A DNA stretch of 64,000 nt. It comes from an uncultured Oscillospiraceae bacterium. Its GTDB lineage: Bacteria; Bacillota; Clostridia; Oscillospirales; Oscillospiraceae. Location: positions 1-64,000 of the forward strand of contig CALXDH010000010.1 of the NCBI GenBank assembly GCA_944387015.1, read 5' to 3'. The notes under the pieces are model-generated. The model saw only the letters and a program-made list of their open reading frames with translations. It searched no databases and was not told the DNA's origin. How positions within the stretch are numbered: the first letter of the stretch is position 1; every line of letters begins with the position of its first letter. The position numbers were made by a program, and so were the translations under genes. Below are positions 51,816 to 60,833 of this stretch, piece after piece.

Positions 51816-52268
51816 TCAGTGCAGGCGCTCTTTTATCTCCCGGTAAAAGCTGCAGGCTCGCTCCAGATCCTGCGTGTTCGGGTGCCCCTTGGCAATGCCG
51901 CCCACCAGTTTGAACGGCCCAAAGGTGTCGAATCCTTTACAGCCGAATTCCCCCAGTACCGGACAGTTCTTCTCCTTCGCGATCTCCAAGAGGACCTTCG
52001 TGCTGGTCCCTTTGTCTCCGCCATAGGTGCAGGCGAAAAAAACAGGCTTTCCCTGGGGCAAATACTGCCGGGCAAAAGACAAAACGCCATCGTGAAATTT
52101 TCCGAAATAAACACCCGAGGCAAAGCCGATGCAGTCATACTCCTCCAGCCGGGTCTCCTGTTGCGCGGTCACATCGATAAGGTCGACTCCGCCCTCTCCG
52201 GCCATAGCGTCCAGAACTTTCCGGGTATTGCCGTGGTGACGGGAATAGTAACAGATCGCCGTTTTCAT
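51816..52268 (-). CDS. Flavodoxin-like protein
   Basis: This 150-residue flavodoxin family protein starts KTAICYYSRHHGNTRKVLDAM, the FMN phosphate-binding loop, with GFASGVYFGKFH and FACTYGG in the expected order. It overlaps the SDR stop by 4 bp (ATGA). It is the last gene of the operon 54287-51816 and may supply electrons to the SDR or to others. Electron transfer partner not visible. Confidence 0.9.
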   Translation of the reverse strand: MKTAICYYSRHHGNTRKVLDAMAGEGGVDLIDVTAQQETRLEEYDCIGFASGVYFGKFHDGVLSFARQYLPQGKPVFFACTYGGDKGTSTKVLLEIAKEKNCPVLGEFGCKGFDTFGPFKLVGGIAKGHPNTQDLERACSFYREIKERLH

Positions 52269-52981
52269 TCCGTTCCTTCCTCCCGGAGGGTCCAGCCAAA
52301 GTCGTTGTGGTAGATCATCTGTCGGGTCATGCCTCCGTCGATGCAGATGTTCTCTCCGGTGATAAAGCCCGCCTTGTCCGAGCAGAGGTAGAGAACCATA
52401 TTTGCGATGTCCATTGGATTTCCCACCCGGCCGGCAGGCTGCTGATCGGCATCGGGGCCCTCGTAGACCGTGTAATTGGTGTCGATCCAGCCGGGAGAGA
52501 CGGCATTTACCCGTACCTTCCCGCCGAGGCTCACCGCCAAAGCGTGGGTCAGGGCAGAAATACCACCTTTGGCCGCCGTGTAGCTCTCCGTCTGGGGCTG
52601 GCTCATCCGATCCCGGGAGGAGGAAATATTCACGATGGCCGCACCGGGGGCGAAATGGCATGCAAACAGCTTGGTGAGATAAAAGGGTGCGGTTACCCCC
52701 ACCCGCAGGGCATAGTTGAACTCCTCATAGGAGCATTCGTGGATGCCTTTCATCAAAGGCAGCGCATTGTTGATGAGATAATCCACATGACCATAGTCGG
52801 CGATCACCTTGCGGGCAAAGTCCTCCAGAACCGTCTGGTCGGCCAGATCTCCTACATAATAATCGTTGGGCAGCAAGTCAATGACGCATACCTTGGCGCC
52901 TTCCTTTTGACATTCTTCCACGATCGCCTTGCCGATGCCTTTGGCGCCGCCGGTGACCACGGCAACTTTATTTTCAAACAT
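52265..52981 (-). CDS. Short-chain dehydrogenase/reductase
   Basis: This 238-residue NAD(P)-dependent SDR has VVTGGAKGIGKA (cofactor loop), INNALPL, catalytic Ser in NISSSRDR, Tyr-x3-Lys in SYTAAKGG, and AVSPGWIDT. The catalytic tetrad is intact. Start ATG follows GGAGGAAATACC. Coupled to the flavodoxin. Substrate unknown. Confidence 0.95.
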   Translation of the reverse strand: MFENKVAVVTGGAKGIGKAIVEECQKEGAKVCVIDLLPNDYYVGDLADQTVLEDFARKVIADYGHVDYLINNALPLMKGIHECSYEEFNYALRVGVTAPFYLTKLFACHFAPGAAIVNISSSRDRMSQPQTESYTAAKGGISALTHALAVSLGGKVRVNAVSPGWIDTNYTVYEGPDADQQPAGRVGNPMDIANMVLYLCSDKAGFITGENICIDGGMTRQMIYHNDFGWTLREEGTE

Positions 52982-52993
52982 GGTATTTCCTCC

Positions 52994-53308
52994 TCAATCT
53001 GCGTCTTCGTCCAAGGCTTCCACCAGAAAACTCACCGGACGAAACCCGTCATTGCAGGAAAGCATCGCGGACTTGGGATTTTTCATCCAGCCGTCATAAA
53101 AATTCTCTCCGCCGTGACTCAGGGCCAGCACAAAGGGCGAGATCGTATCCCAGGCGCTTTGGCAGAATCCCTCGGGTTTCTCCCAGCCGTTGGCAAGGAA
53201 GCTCTGCCCTGCCTCCATATCGCAAGCGTGGGAGATGGGGTTCTCGTATTGGAGCATCAGGTCCTCATACCGGGTGATGCGCATGACCGTGATCTTGCAT
53301 TTTTTCAT
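52994..53308 (-). CDS. TIGR04076 family protein
   Basis: This 104-residue protein matches TIGR04076: KKCKITVMRITRYEDLM at the start, GQSFLANGW-KPEGFCQSAWD and ISPFVLALSHGGENF-DGWMKNP, CNDGFRPVSF. Function unknown; three conserved cysteines and a Trp/His-rich core suggest metal binding. It overlaps peptide deformylase by 4 bp. Confidence 0.9.
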   Translation of the reverse strand: MKKCKITVMRITRYEDLMLQYENPISHACDMEAGQSFLANGWEKPEGFCQSAWDTISPFVLALSHGGENFYDGWMKNPKSAMLSCNDGFRPVSFLVEALDEDAD

Positions 53309-53715
53309 ATGATGATCCCCTCGCAGTGGTCGATCTCGTGCTGGATGATCTGGGCTGTCCAGCCGGTGAAGGTTTTCAATCGCTCCTGAAACTTTTCATT
53401 CTGCCAACGCACCTTGATGGACTTCCACCGCTTGGCCGGACGGACACCGGTAAGGGAAAGGCATCCCTCCTCCGCGTCGTATGGACCGGACTTTTTCACG
53501 ATCTCCGGGTTGAACATGACCATGTATTTTCCCTCGTTGTCGAAGGCGATGATGCGGCGGTTAACGCCGATCATGTTGGCCGCCATCCCCACACAGCCGT
53601 CCTTGTGGTGCTCCAGTGTTTCCAGCAGATCGGCGGCGATTGGAATATCGTCGGGCGTGGCAGGCTCCGCCTTTTGGGCCAGAAACGCCTCATCTTTGCA
53701 GATCTCTCGAATCAT
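53305..53715 (-). CDS. def: Peptide deformylase (short type, Asn in motif 1)
   Basis: The 136-residue protein has EEGCLSL (Cys ligand), QHEIDH (two His ligands and catalytic Glu) and motif 1 GCVGMAANMIG where Gln is usual in GxGxAAxQ. The same Asn is typical of some clostridial def-like proteins. It removes formyl from nascent chains; a second, housekeeping def is expected elsewhere. It overlaps both neighbours by 4 bp (SGNH hydrolase and TIGR04076), an unusual setting for a translation enzyme. Confidence 0.88.
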   Translation of the reverse strand: MIREICKDEAFLAQKAEPATPDDIPIAADLLETLEHHKDGCVGMAANMIGVNRRIIAFDNEGKYMVMFNPEIVKKSGPYDAEEGCLSLTGVRPAKRWKSIKVRWQNEKFQERLKTFTGWTAQIIQHEIDHCEGIII

Positions 53716-54287
53716 AGTTGTTTCTCCTTATGTGCATGAATGACTGCCGCGATGGTCTCAGCGGCGATACGGGATCCCAACTCATTGGGGTGAACGCCGT
53801 CGCCGGCGTAGAGGTCCTGGGCAGCGGACAGTTCATAAAAACGCTGTCCTGCATCGGCGACAAGGGCGTGATTCTTCTGTGCGGCCTCGTGGTAAGCGTC
53901 ATGCAGTTTGTGGGCCATCTCATCATAGTCCCAGCCCTTGGCCGTCAGCTTGCCCCCGCCTTTCTGATAGGCCCAGGTGGCATAGAGAACCGGGACAGCT
54001 CCGCACTCCCGGATCTGCTTGCAGAGCTGCTCCACACTGGAAAAGAAGCGCTCGGGGGAAGTCATGGGCCCGTGGCTCATCTCCTGCAGCACCACGTAAT
54101 CCCAGTGCTCATCCCGCAGTGCCGCCTGGGTCTGAGCCCCCAGTTTGGTGCTCGGGTTCAGATGCTCCGACAGCCGTGCCCCGCCTCGGGTATGGCAGAC
54201 CACTTCCGCGCCGGTCAGCCCAGCCAATGTCTGCGGCATATGATTGGTAAAGGTAAAGCTGTTGCCCAGCATGAGGATACGCATCAT
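53712..54287 (-). CDS. SGNH/GDSL hydrolase, DUF4886-like
   Basis: The 191-residue esterase-like protein begins MRILMLGNSFTFTNHMP (nucleophile Ser in block I, GNS in place of GDS), with QEMSHGP (block III-like) and DGVHPNELG (catalytic Asp-x2-His). No signal peptide is present. First gene of the five-gene operon; its stop overlaps the deformylase start by 4 bp. The start follows AAAGGAACC. Confidence 0.9.
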   Translation of the reverse strand: MMRILMLGNSFTFTNHMPQTLAGLTGAEVVCHTRGGARLSEHLNPSTKLGAQTQAALRDEHWDYVVLQEMSHGPMTSPERFFSSVEQLCKQIRECGAVPVLYATWAYQKGGGKLTAKGWDYDEMAHKLHDAYHEAAQKNHALVADAGQRFYELSAAQDLYAGDGVHPNELGSRIAAETIAAVIHAHKEKQL

Positions 54288-54329
54288 GGAGGTTCCTTTC
54301 TCTGAAGATGCATCAAAGGACAGCCGCGG

Positions 54330-54467
54330 TCACCGAACCGGGGTGTCGTCGATTTTGGAGACCGCATCCGTGGCCTCCAATTTGAAAATCACCGACTGCA
54401 GGCCAGTACAAACACATACTGATAGATCGCCTTCCCGCTTCATCGCACATTCCATCAGTCTTTGCAT
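54330..54467 (-). pseudogene. Orphan ORF / possible 3' gene remnant
   Basis: A 45-residue frame reads RLMECAMKREGDLSVCVCTG and ends ATDAVSKIDDTPVR. There is no ribosome site, and I recognise no family. The Lys/Asp-rich end resembles a real C-terminus, so it may be the tail of a lost gene. The remainder of 54288-54546 shows no gene. Confidence 0.3.
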
Positions 54468-54546
54468 CGCCGGCATAAAACATTTGACCGGCCTTCAGCA
54501 CAGAACAAGCGGTCAGCTCTGCGAGCCAAGTCCGGAAATCTGGAAC

Positions 54547-55278
54547 TCACCTGTCCCATCCCAGCACCCTTTGGAGTGCAGCTTCCGTGGCCGCCGGAAA
54601 GTTCTTTCGCACCTGCTGATAAACCAGTTCCTTGGACTGCTCCGGCTGCATCGAATAGGCAGAGGCGATGTGTTCGCAGCCCCACAGAGTCTCCGGCGTA
54701 GCATAGACGGAGATCGGCCACCCGTAGGGCAGGCCTTTTTTGTTGAGACGCTGCCGGAAGTCCCGGATCAGCAGATACCCTCCCATCTGGAGATCTGTGA
54801 CCGTCCCCTCGAAGTTCTTTTCACCCTTCTTTCCAAACCCGGCCAGACGCTTGAGTTCAAAGGAGTACAGCTCGTCCGTGACGGCAAACTGATCCATGAT
54901 GCGCTTTTGACGCAGGCTCGCCAGTTCCTCATCCCAGCGGCTGTCAAAGTCATAGCCATCCCGCCGCCAGTTCGCAAAATGGGGGAACCAGGCCCTGGAG
55001 ATAAATCCCGCTTTCTTGTTGAAAAACTTGCCATAGGCTGCCTGACCGCTGCGGGCAATGAACTGCCGCCACTCCCAGGGGTCCTGCTCCGGGTCGCCGC
55101 TCCACCAGTATAGGTCGGAGGTATGCTCCTCGGCAGAGAACCCGTCGATCTCATTTTTAAAAAGGGGCAGGAACCCCACTTCGTCGATCCAGCGTATCAG
55201 CTCCTGCCAGCTGCGGATACGGCAGGGATCGTCCCAACGAAGTCCCCGCATGATCCACGCACCGCTCTCAATGGCCAC
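54547..55278 (-). CDS. AlkZ-related protein
   Basis: This 243-residue protein of the AlkZ/YcaQ-related group seen in Clostridia has IESGAWIMRGLRWDDP, ELIRWIDEVGFLPLF, DLYWWSGDPEQDPWEWR and GYDFDSRWDEELASLRQKRIMDQF. True AlkZ glycosylases unhook interstrand crosslinks, but this short branch lacks much of that fold, so repair activity is not established. The GTG at 55278, eight bases after GAGGAGG, gives the likely start. Function unproven. Confidence 0.7.
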   Translation of the reverse strand: MAIESGAWIMRGLRWDDPCRIRSWQELIRWIDEVGFLPLFKNEIDGFSAEEHTSDLYWWSGDPEQDPWEWRQFIARSGQAAYGKFFNKKAGFISRAWFPHFANWRRDGYDFDSRWDEELASLRQKRIMDQFAVTDELYSFELKRLAGFGKKGEKNFEGTVTDLQMGGYLLIRDFRQRLNKKGLPYGWPISVYATPETLWGCEHIASAYSMQPEQSKELVYQQVRKNFPAATEAALQRVLGWDR

Positions 55279-55576
55279 GGCAGACACCTCCTCTTCCAAC
55301 TCGTTACCGGCATTATAGCACACCAACAGGGGAAAAGCCATGAGGCTCCCGCCTGTTTTCCCGTCAAAAGAAAAGCGGTAAGGCCAAGGTCCCCTTGGTT
55401 TCGTTGGCATTATATTTTTACAAAGAAGGTGCTTGCCGTATTTCACAGCTGTGGTCATTTGCAGCCCATACAAAATCACAATCAGATCGTTAATCGCAGC
55501 ATTTGCGCTTGGAAGGGGTTTTACAATTTGTTCGTTTCTGGTCCCGTATATTCCAAATGCCGGGGCAATCAAAATA
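55279..55576. other. Intergenic region, nothing recognised
   Basis: About 300 bases of lower GC between the AlkZ-related gene and the terminator of the exporter operon. No ORF with a ribosome site was seen. The - strand promoter of the AlkZ-related gene must lie near 55300-55400. Confidence 0.5.
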
Positions 55577-55611
55577 AGCCATCCGCAAGCAGCATTTGCT
55601 TGCGGATGGCT
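55577..55611 (-). terminator. Terminator of the exporter operon
   Basis: AGCCATCCGCAAGCA and its exact complement form a 15-bp stem with a 5-nt loop, followed on the - strand by TATTTTGATT, 20 bp after the permease stop. Confidence 0.8.
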
Positions 55612-55630
55612 ATGATTTTCAGGGGCTGCC

Positions 55631-58285
55631 TTATTCCTGCCGCAGGCGCTCCACCACGGAATAGCGCTGGGCGGCACGGCAGCTCAAAACCGGAAGCAAA
55701 ATGCCCAGCGCCCCGAACAGGGGCAGCACCATGGCGATGGGCCAGATGGTAAAATGATAGGTGAAAAACCAGATCAGTCTGTTGAGAGCAGGCCCCACAA
55801 ACGGGGCCGTGACCACGATCAGTACCAGCGCCAGGAGTGCTGCGCCTACGGTGTAGAACAGTCCCTCCAAGGCCAGCATGGTCCGCAGCTGCCGGGCCGT
55901 CATGCCGATGGACTGGAGTACCGCCAGCTCCCGGCGGCGGGCGGTGATTCCGGTGAGGATGGCGTTGAAGAAGTTCAGCACCCCCACCAGACCCACGATG
56001 AAGCTCAGGGCTCCGCCCAGCAGAAGGAACATGCTCCGGAAGCTCTCAAACTCTCCGGCATAAGAGGCTTTGCTCTCATAGTCAAACTGGGGGTTCTCCG
56101 TTCCTGTGTAATCCGCCAGGAAGGATTCCATGGCGGCATTGGCCTCGTCGGTAGTGTCGAAGGCGTAGTACATGACGCAGTCCGTGCCGGTGTCCCGGAT
56201 AAAGGTCTCGCTGCTCATAACAAACTCATCGGCACCATAATAGCGGTAGGAGAAGGCGTAGGGTACCGTCACCAGGGCGGCCACGGTGTAGTCCACATCC
56301 CGGTACTTGACTGCCCGCTCAGCGTAAGCGGCTCCTTCGGGCACATTCTCCCAGGGACCGTAAACTTCGCCGGTATCGACGTCATAGTACGCATACTCTT
56401 CCACATACCGGATGGTCACCGTGTCGCCCAGCCGGGCCCAGTGACTGTCCATATCCGGTCTGTCATAGTCATCTGTGCTGTATACCGCGGCAATATAATT
56501 CCCGTCGGGATCGCCCAGCTTTGAAAGATCCCCTTCCAGCACCGTCAGATGGTCCAGTGCAAAGGGATCCATGCCGTAGAGCTGCACCCGGTCCGCCAAC
56601 AGGCCCTCCGGCGTGCGGTCCATGTAGCGGATGGCCTCGTCCAGCTGCTCCGGGGTATTCCACTGGCTCCAAATGGAGCGGTAATACTCCTCGGTGACAA
56701 ATTCCACCGCCGGGCCGGTCTTGCCATAGATGCAGCCGCTGTCTGTAATGCCGCCCTGGGCATCCACGGCGTCGATGACCTCCTGCGGCACCGCCATCTC
56801 ATCGTTAAACGCGTCCCCGCCGGTCTGGAACTGTCCTGCGTCCGCCAGGATGAAGTCACTGGCAGTGAAGTTGGCAGTGTATTTGTCCATGTCGAAGCTG
56901 CTTACCAGTGTTACCGTCATGGTCAGCAGGACCACCGCCAAAGAAAGGGAGAGAATGGTAATGAAGGTCTTGCCCCGGCTGCGGCTCAGGTTGGCCCAGG
57001 CCATGGACAGCAGGGACACTCCCTTGCCGCTCCGTTTTCCCTTCCGCTTCAGCTCCTTGCCCTCGGTGTAGCGCACCGCCTCCACCGGGGAGACCTTGCC
57101 CGCCAGACGGCCGGGACGGCGGCAGGAGATGAGTACCGTCACCAGGGCAAAGATGGCCGCACCCGCAAAGAGGAGCGGGCTGACCGAGACCACCGTGGTC
57201 ACCCCATTGAGCCGTGCGGTAATGACAGGAGTGAGCACACCGCCCAGCAGCCATCCCAGCAGCAGCCCGACGGGAATACCGATGAGAGAGAGCAGCAGCG
57301 CCTGGGTGCGGATGATCCGCCGGAGCTGCCGGGGCGTGGTGCCGATGGTTTTCAGCAGGCCGTAGAAACGGATGTCCCCCGCCACGGAGATTTGGAACAC
57401 ATTGTAGATGATGAGATATCCGGTGAGCAGAATGAGGATCAGCACCCCCACGATGATGGCCGCCACAGTAGGGTCCAGCTTGTCTGAGAGCTGCGCCCCG
57501 GTATAGCCCCAGTTGACGCCCAAAGCAATGTGGTCTGCCCCGGCGGTTTCGCTCTGATAGCCGTGGTTCGCCAAAATCTCATTGAGATCCTTGGCAATGC
57601 TGCGATCACCGTTTTTCAGCATCACATCCAGGTTCCACTCCCCTGTCATGCCGTCGCTCCCCGGCGGGGTGACACCTACCTCCTGCAGCACTGCATCTAC
57701 CCGGCTTTCAGGAACCAGAATATGGTTAGCCACGATGGCCTCATCGTACTCCCACCAGCCACACAAGGTAAAGGTCTGGGTGGTCTCGCGGCCGTCCACG
57801 AAAAACGTGACGGTGAATTGAGCACCGATCTCCGGCTCCACGCCCAGCAGTGCCAGCACATGGGTGTCCGTGGCGGCCTCGTTGGTGCCCTCCTGAGGAA
57901 GGCGTCCCTCCACCGGGTCACAGTACATCCAGTGGGCGTTATTGGCATCGGAGTAGCCGATCTCCACATGGGATTTGTTGAAGGGGACGTCCGTGGGCAT
58001 ACCTAAAAAACGGCGCAGGCCCCATTGGTCAATGAGGGGATCGTCCTTCAATTCTTCAAACTGCTCCTCCGTCAGGTACTTAAAGGTGCCATGGGACCAG
58101 CCCCCAGCCTGACGGAAATTGTTCTGCTGGATGCCCTCGTTGATAGAGAGGGCGATGGTAAAGAGGGACATAAAAAGCACCGCTGTCAGGGCGATGGCCA
58201 GCACTGCCACGATATTCCGGGCGCGGCTGGCGAGAAGGGAGCGCAGGCTCAGGCGGCGGATACAGCCGCGGTTGGAGACCTTCAT
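55631..58285 (-). CDS. ABC exporter permease, FtsX/MacB-like
   Basis: This 884-residue permease has an N-terminal TM (about 25-47), a long extracellular region (about 50-265), a TM cluster (about 268-385), another TM near 435-455, a second extracellular region and a TM cluster at about 750-870. This is the two-FtsX-domain form used by mechanotransmission exporters, including antimicrobial-peptide detoxification pumps of Firmicutes. Its ATPase gene lies 13 bp upstream and a two-component system further upstream. The likely substrate is a peptide antibiotic or lipid-linked compound. Confidence 0.93.
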   Translation of the reverse strand: MKVSNRGCIRRLSLRSLLASRARNIVAVLAIALTAVLFMSLFTIALSINEGIQQNNFRQAGGWSHGTFKYLTEEQFEELKDDPLIDQWGLRRFLGMPTDVPFNKSHVEIGYSDANNAHWMYCDPVEGRLPQEGTNEAATDTHVLALLGVEPEIGAQFTVTFFVDGRETTQTFTLCGWWEYDEAIVANHILVPESRVDAVLQEVGVTPPGSDGMTGEWNLDVMLKNGDRSIAKDLNEILANHGYQSETAGADHIALGVNWGYTGAQLSDKLDPTVAAIIVGVLILILLTGYLIIYNVFQISVAGDIRFYGLLKTIGTTPRQLRRIIRTQALLLSLIGIPVGLLLGWLLGGVLTPVITARLNGVTTVVSVSPLLFAGAAIFALVTVLISCRRPGRLAGKVSPVEAVRYTEGKELKRKGKRSGKGVSLLSMAWANLSRSRGKTFITILSLSLAVVLLTMTVTLVSSFDMDKYTANFTASDFILADAGQFQTGGDAFNDEMAVPQEVIDAVDAQGGITDSGCIYGKTGPAVEFVTEEYYRSIWSQWNTPEQLDEAIRYMDRTPEGLLADRVQLYGMDPFALDHLTVLEGDLSKLGDPDGNYIAAVYSTDDYDRPDMDSHWARLGDTVTIRYVEEYAYYDVDTGEVYGPWENVPEGAAYAERAVKYRDVDYTVAALVTVPYAFSYRYYGADEFVMSSETFIRDTGTDCVMYYAFDTTDEANAAMESFLADYTGTENPQFDYESKASYAGEFESFRSMFLLLGGALSFIVGLVGVLNFFNAILTGITARRRELAVLQSIGMTARQLRTMLALEGLFYTVGAALLALVLIVVTAPFVGPALNRLIWFFTYHFTIWPIAMVLPLFGALGILLPVLSCRAAQRYSVVERLRQE

Positions 58286-58298
58286 CCTGCTCGCCCCC

Positions 58299-58982
58299 TT
58301 ACCGCGTCACGATCCGCCCGTCCTCGATGCGGACGATGCGGTCGGCCATCTGGGCAATCTCCTCGTTGTGGGTGATCATCACCATGGTCTGTCCGAACTT
58401 CTGACCAGTCACCTTCATCAGGCCCAGCACATCCTGGCTGGTCCGGCTGTCCAGGTTTCCGGTGGGTTCATCGGCCAGGAGAATGGCCGGCTTGGTAGCC
58501 AAAGCCCGGGCAATGGCCACACGCTGCTGCTGACCGCCGGAGAGCTGGCCCGGCAGGTTCCGGAGCTTTTTCTCCAAGCCCAGCGTGACAATGACTTCCT
58601 CCACATAGGCTTCATCCGCTTTTCTTCCGTCCAGCTCCACCGGCAGGACGATGTTTTCCCACACACTGAGCACCGGTACCAGATTATAGGCCTGGAACAC
58701 AAAGCCGATCTTCCGGCGGCGGAAAATGGTCAGGGCCTCGTCCTTCAGGGCGAAGATGTCCTTTCCGTCCACGATAACGGTGCCGGAGGTGGGCCGGTCC
58801 AGCCCACCCAGCATGTGAAGCAAGGTGGATTTTCCGGAGCCGGAAGTACCTACAATGGCCACAAACTCCCCCTGCTGGATGTTAAGATCCACGCCGTCCA
58901 GGGCCTTTACCTGGGTGTCCCCGGCGCCGTAGTATTTTTTCAGATCCCGGGTCTCAAGAATCGTCATACTGTTCTCCTCCAA
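58299..58982 (-). CDS. ABC exporter ATPase, LolD/MacB type
   Basis: This 227-residue ATPase has Walker A GTSGSGKS, a Q-loop in [12 protein letters not shown], signature [15 protein letters not shown], Walker [14 protein letters not shown] and an H-loop His in VMITHNEE. It energises the FtsX-like permease (13-bp gap). The start follows GGAGGAGAACAG. A gap of about 95 bp separates it from the kinase gene, allowing a separate promoter activated by the response regulator. Confidence 0.96.
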   Translation of the reverse strand: MEENSMTILETRDLKKYYGAGDTQVKALDGVDLNIQQGEFVAIVGTSGSGKSTLLHMLGGLDRPTSGTVIVDGKDIFALKDEALTIFRRRKIGFVFQAYNLVPVLSVWENIVLPVELDGRKADEAYVEEVIVTLGLEKKLRNLPGQLSGGQQQRVAIARALATKPAILLADEPTGNLDSRTSQDVLGLMKVTGQKFGQTMVMITHNEEIAQMADRIVRIEDGRIVTR

Positions 58983-59076
58983 TGAAAAAGTCTGTACCGT
59001 CTTTTGACAATACAGACTTTAGCAGGGAAATCTGTCCTGGTCCTTTCAAGAATGTGACAGTTTTGAAAGAAGTCCG

Positions 59077-59976
59077 TTACGGACGAGGGAGAAAAAGGGA
59101 AAACACGCTTCCCTTTCCAAGTGCGCTCTCTACTTTCACATAGCCTCCCTGTTTTTCCGCAATCTGCCGGGTGAGATAGAGACCGATGCCCACTCCCTCC
59201 GCCTGCCAGGCGCCCGGGGCGCGGTAAAACCGTCCGAAAATTTTGGCCTGTTCCTCCTCGGAAATGCCCGGGCCCGTATCGGTCACCCGGATGGTGGAAA
59301 ACAGCTCATAGTTTTTTACCTCCACCGTCACGGTACCGCCGGGCGGGGTGTACTTCACGGCGTTATCCAGCAGGTTGCACACCGCCTCCTCCGTCCACTT
59401 GAGATCGAACACGGCGGAACCTTCCTTCTGTCCAACGGTCAGGGTAATGCCCTTTTCCCCCGCCCTGGCGGCATACTGCGTGACAGCCCGCTCCACCGCT
59501 GGGGAGATCTCACCGGGCTGAGGGTGGAGGGCCAGGATCCCCGTCTCCAGCCGGGAGGTCTTAACCAGGGCCTCGATGAGGTTTTGGAGCTTTTCCGCCT
59601 GAGCAGAGATGGCAGCAGCACAGTCCTTCCCCTGGGGCGTGAGAGGCTGCTCTGAGAGCAGCTGGGCGTAGAGCTGGAGATTGGCCACCGGGGTCTTGGT
59701 CTGGTGGGAGATGTCAGAGATCAGGGCGCTGATTTGGTCCTTCTGCTCCCGCACATTCCGCTCAGACAAGGCGCTGGCTGTCAGATACCGCCACAACCGG
59801 CTCTCCAGAGCGGAGAGTCGGCTCTCGTCAAAGTTCTTTTCAGAAAAGCTGCCGTTTATGGCTGCGGTGAGCATGTCATCCAGCCGCTTCATGGTGCGGG
59901 CGGTCCGCCAGCGATCATAGATGACCACGGTCAGGGCCAGCAGTAGTACCGCCCCTATCACAAGATACTTGGTCAT
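59077..59976 (-). CDS. Sensor histidine kinase with one N-terminal TM helix
   Basis: This 299-residue kinase has one hydrophobic segment (about 4-21), almost no extracellular domain, then a HAMP-like helix and the HisKA box ISDISHQTKTPVANLQLY with phospho-acceptor His. The catalytic domain has NLLDNAVKYTPPGG and DTGPGISEEEQ, then GIGLYLTRQI. Kinases without a sensor domain often sense through their ABC exporter (as in BceAB-type systems). Its start overlaps the regulator by 4 bp (ATGA). Confidence 0.95.
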   Translation of the reverse strand: MTKYLVIGAVLLLALTVVIYDRWRTARTMKRLDDMLTAAINGSFSEKNFDESRLSALESRLWRYLTASALSERNVREQKDQISALISDISHQTKTPVANLQLYAQLLSEQPLTPQGKDCAAAISAQAEKLQNLIEALVKTSRLETGILALHPQPGEISPAVERAVTQYAARAGEKGITLTVGQKEGSAVFDLKWTEEAVCNLLDNAVKYTPPGGTVTVEVKNYELFSTIRVTDTGPGISEEEQAKIFGRFYRAPGAWQAEGVGIGLYLTRQIAEKQGGYVKVESALGKGSVFSLFLPRP

Positions 59977-60656
59977 GACTTCACCGCCCAGGTGTAGCCG
60001 ATGCCATACACCGTTTTCAGATATTCCGGTCTGGAGGGATCCGCCTCCAGCTTGCTCCGCAGCCGCTTGACCGTGACAGACAGGGCGTTTTCCTCCACGA
60101 ATTCCGCACCGTCCGTCCATACCCGGTCCACCAGCGTGGCCCGGGACACGGCATGCCCCCGGTTCTCCAGAAGCACCCGCAGCAGCTTCTGCTCGGTTTT
60201 GGAGAGCTCCACTGCCCTGCCGTCCCGGCGAAAGTCCATCTGTTCGAAATTGAAGGCAAAGGGCCCCATGGTTAGTGCCTGGGAGGCCCCCGGGGCACTT
60301 CGGCGGAGCTGCGCATTCACTCTGGCCCGGAGTATCGCCAGAGAGAATGGCTTGGTGATATAGTCGTCCGCTCCGGCCTCCAGTCCGGTGACTTCGTCCA
60401 GCTCCAGATCGTTGGCAGTGAGCAGGATCACCGGGGTGGCATTGCCCTCTAAGCGTATCTGACGCAGCAAGTCCAAACCGCTGCCGTCAGGGAGGTTCAC
60501 ATCCAGGATCCATAAATCGAACCGGTCTTCCTCCAGCGCTTCCCAGGCGCTGGACAGGCTGGTCCTGCAGCCGACGGATGTTTCCGGCCCGGTTAAGGCC
60601 ATGGTGATCCCCCGCCCCAGGGTCTCATCGTCCTCCAAAAGAAAAATGTGTTTCAT
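59973..60656 (-). CDS. Response regulator, OmpR/PhoB type
   Basis: The 227-residue regulator has a receiver domain (1-115; phospho-Asp in LWILDVNLPDGSG; ILLTAND; TKPF) and a winged-helix DNA-binding domain (about 130-222: SRATLVDRVWTDGAEFVEENALSVTVKRLRSKL). Forms an operon with the kinase and presumably activates the downstream exporter genes when peptide stress is sensed. Confidence 0.96.
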   Translation of the reverse strand: MKHIFLLEDDETLGRGITMALTGPETSVGCRTSLSSAWEALEEDRFDLWILDVNLPDGSGLDLLRQIRLEGNATPVILLTANDLELDEVTGLEAGADDYITKPFSLAILRARVNAQLRRSAPGASQALTMGPFAFNFEQMDFRRDGRAVELSKTEQKLLRVLLENRGHAVSRATLVDRVWTDGAEFVEENALSVTVKRLRSKLEADPSRPEYLKTVYGIGYTWAVKS

Positions 60657-60833
60657 ACTCGGTCCTCGTCATTTGCTGCTTCCGTTTCCAGCGGAAGGGT
60701 CTTGTGATGTTTCATTATACCATAAGTTCCAGCCTTGGAACACGGGAATCGGTTGCCGTCCATGATGTGCTATGATAAAATCTACCTGCCACTGCTGACC
60801 GAACCGGATTTGACCGACAAAATGGAGAACGAT

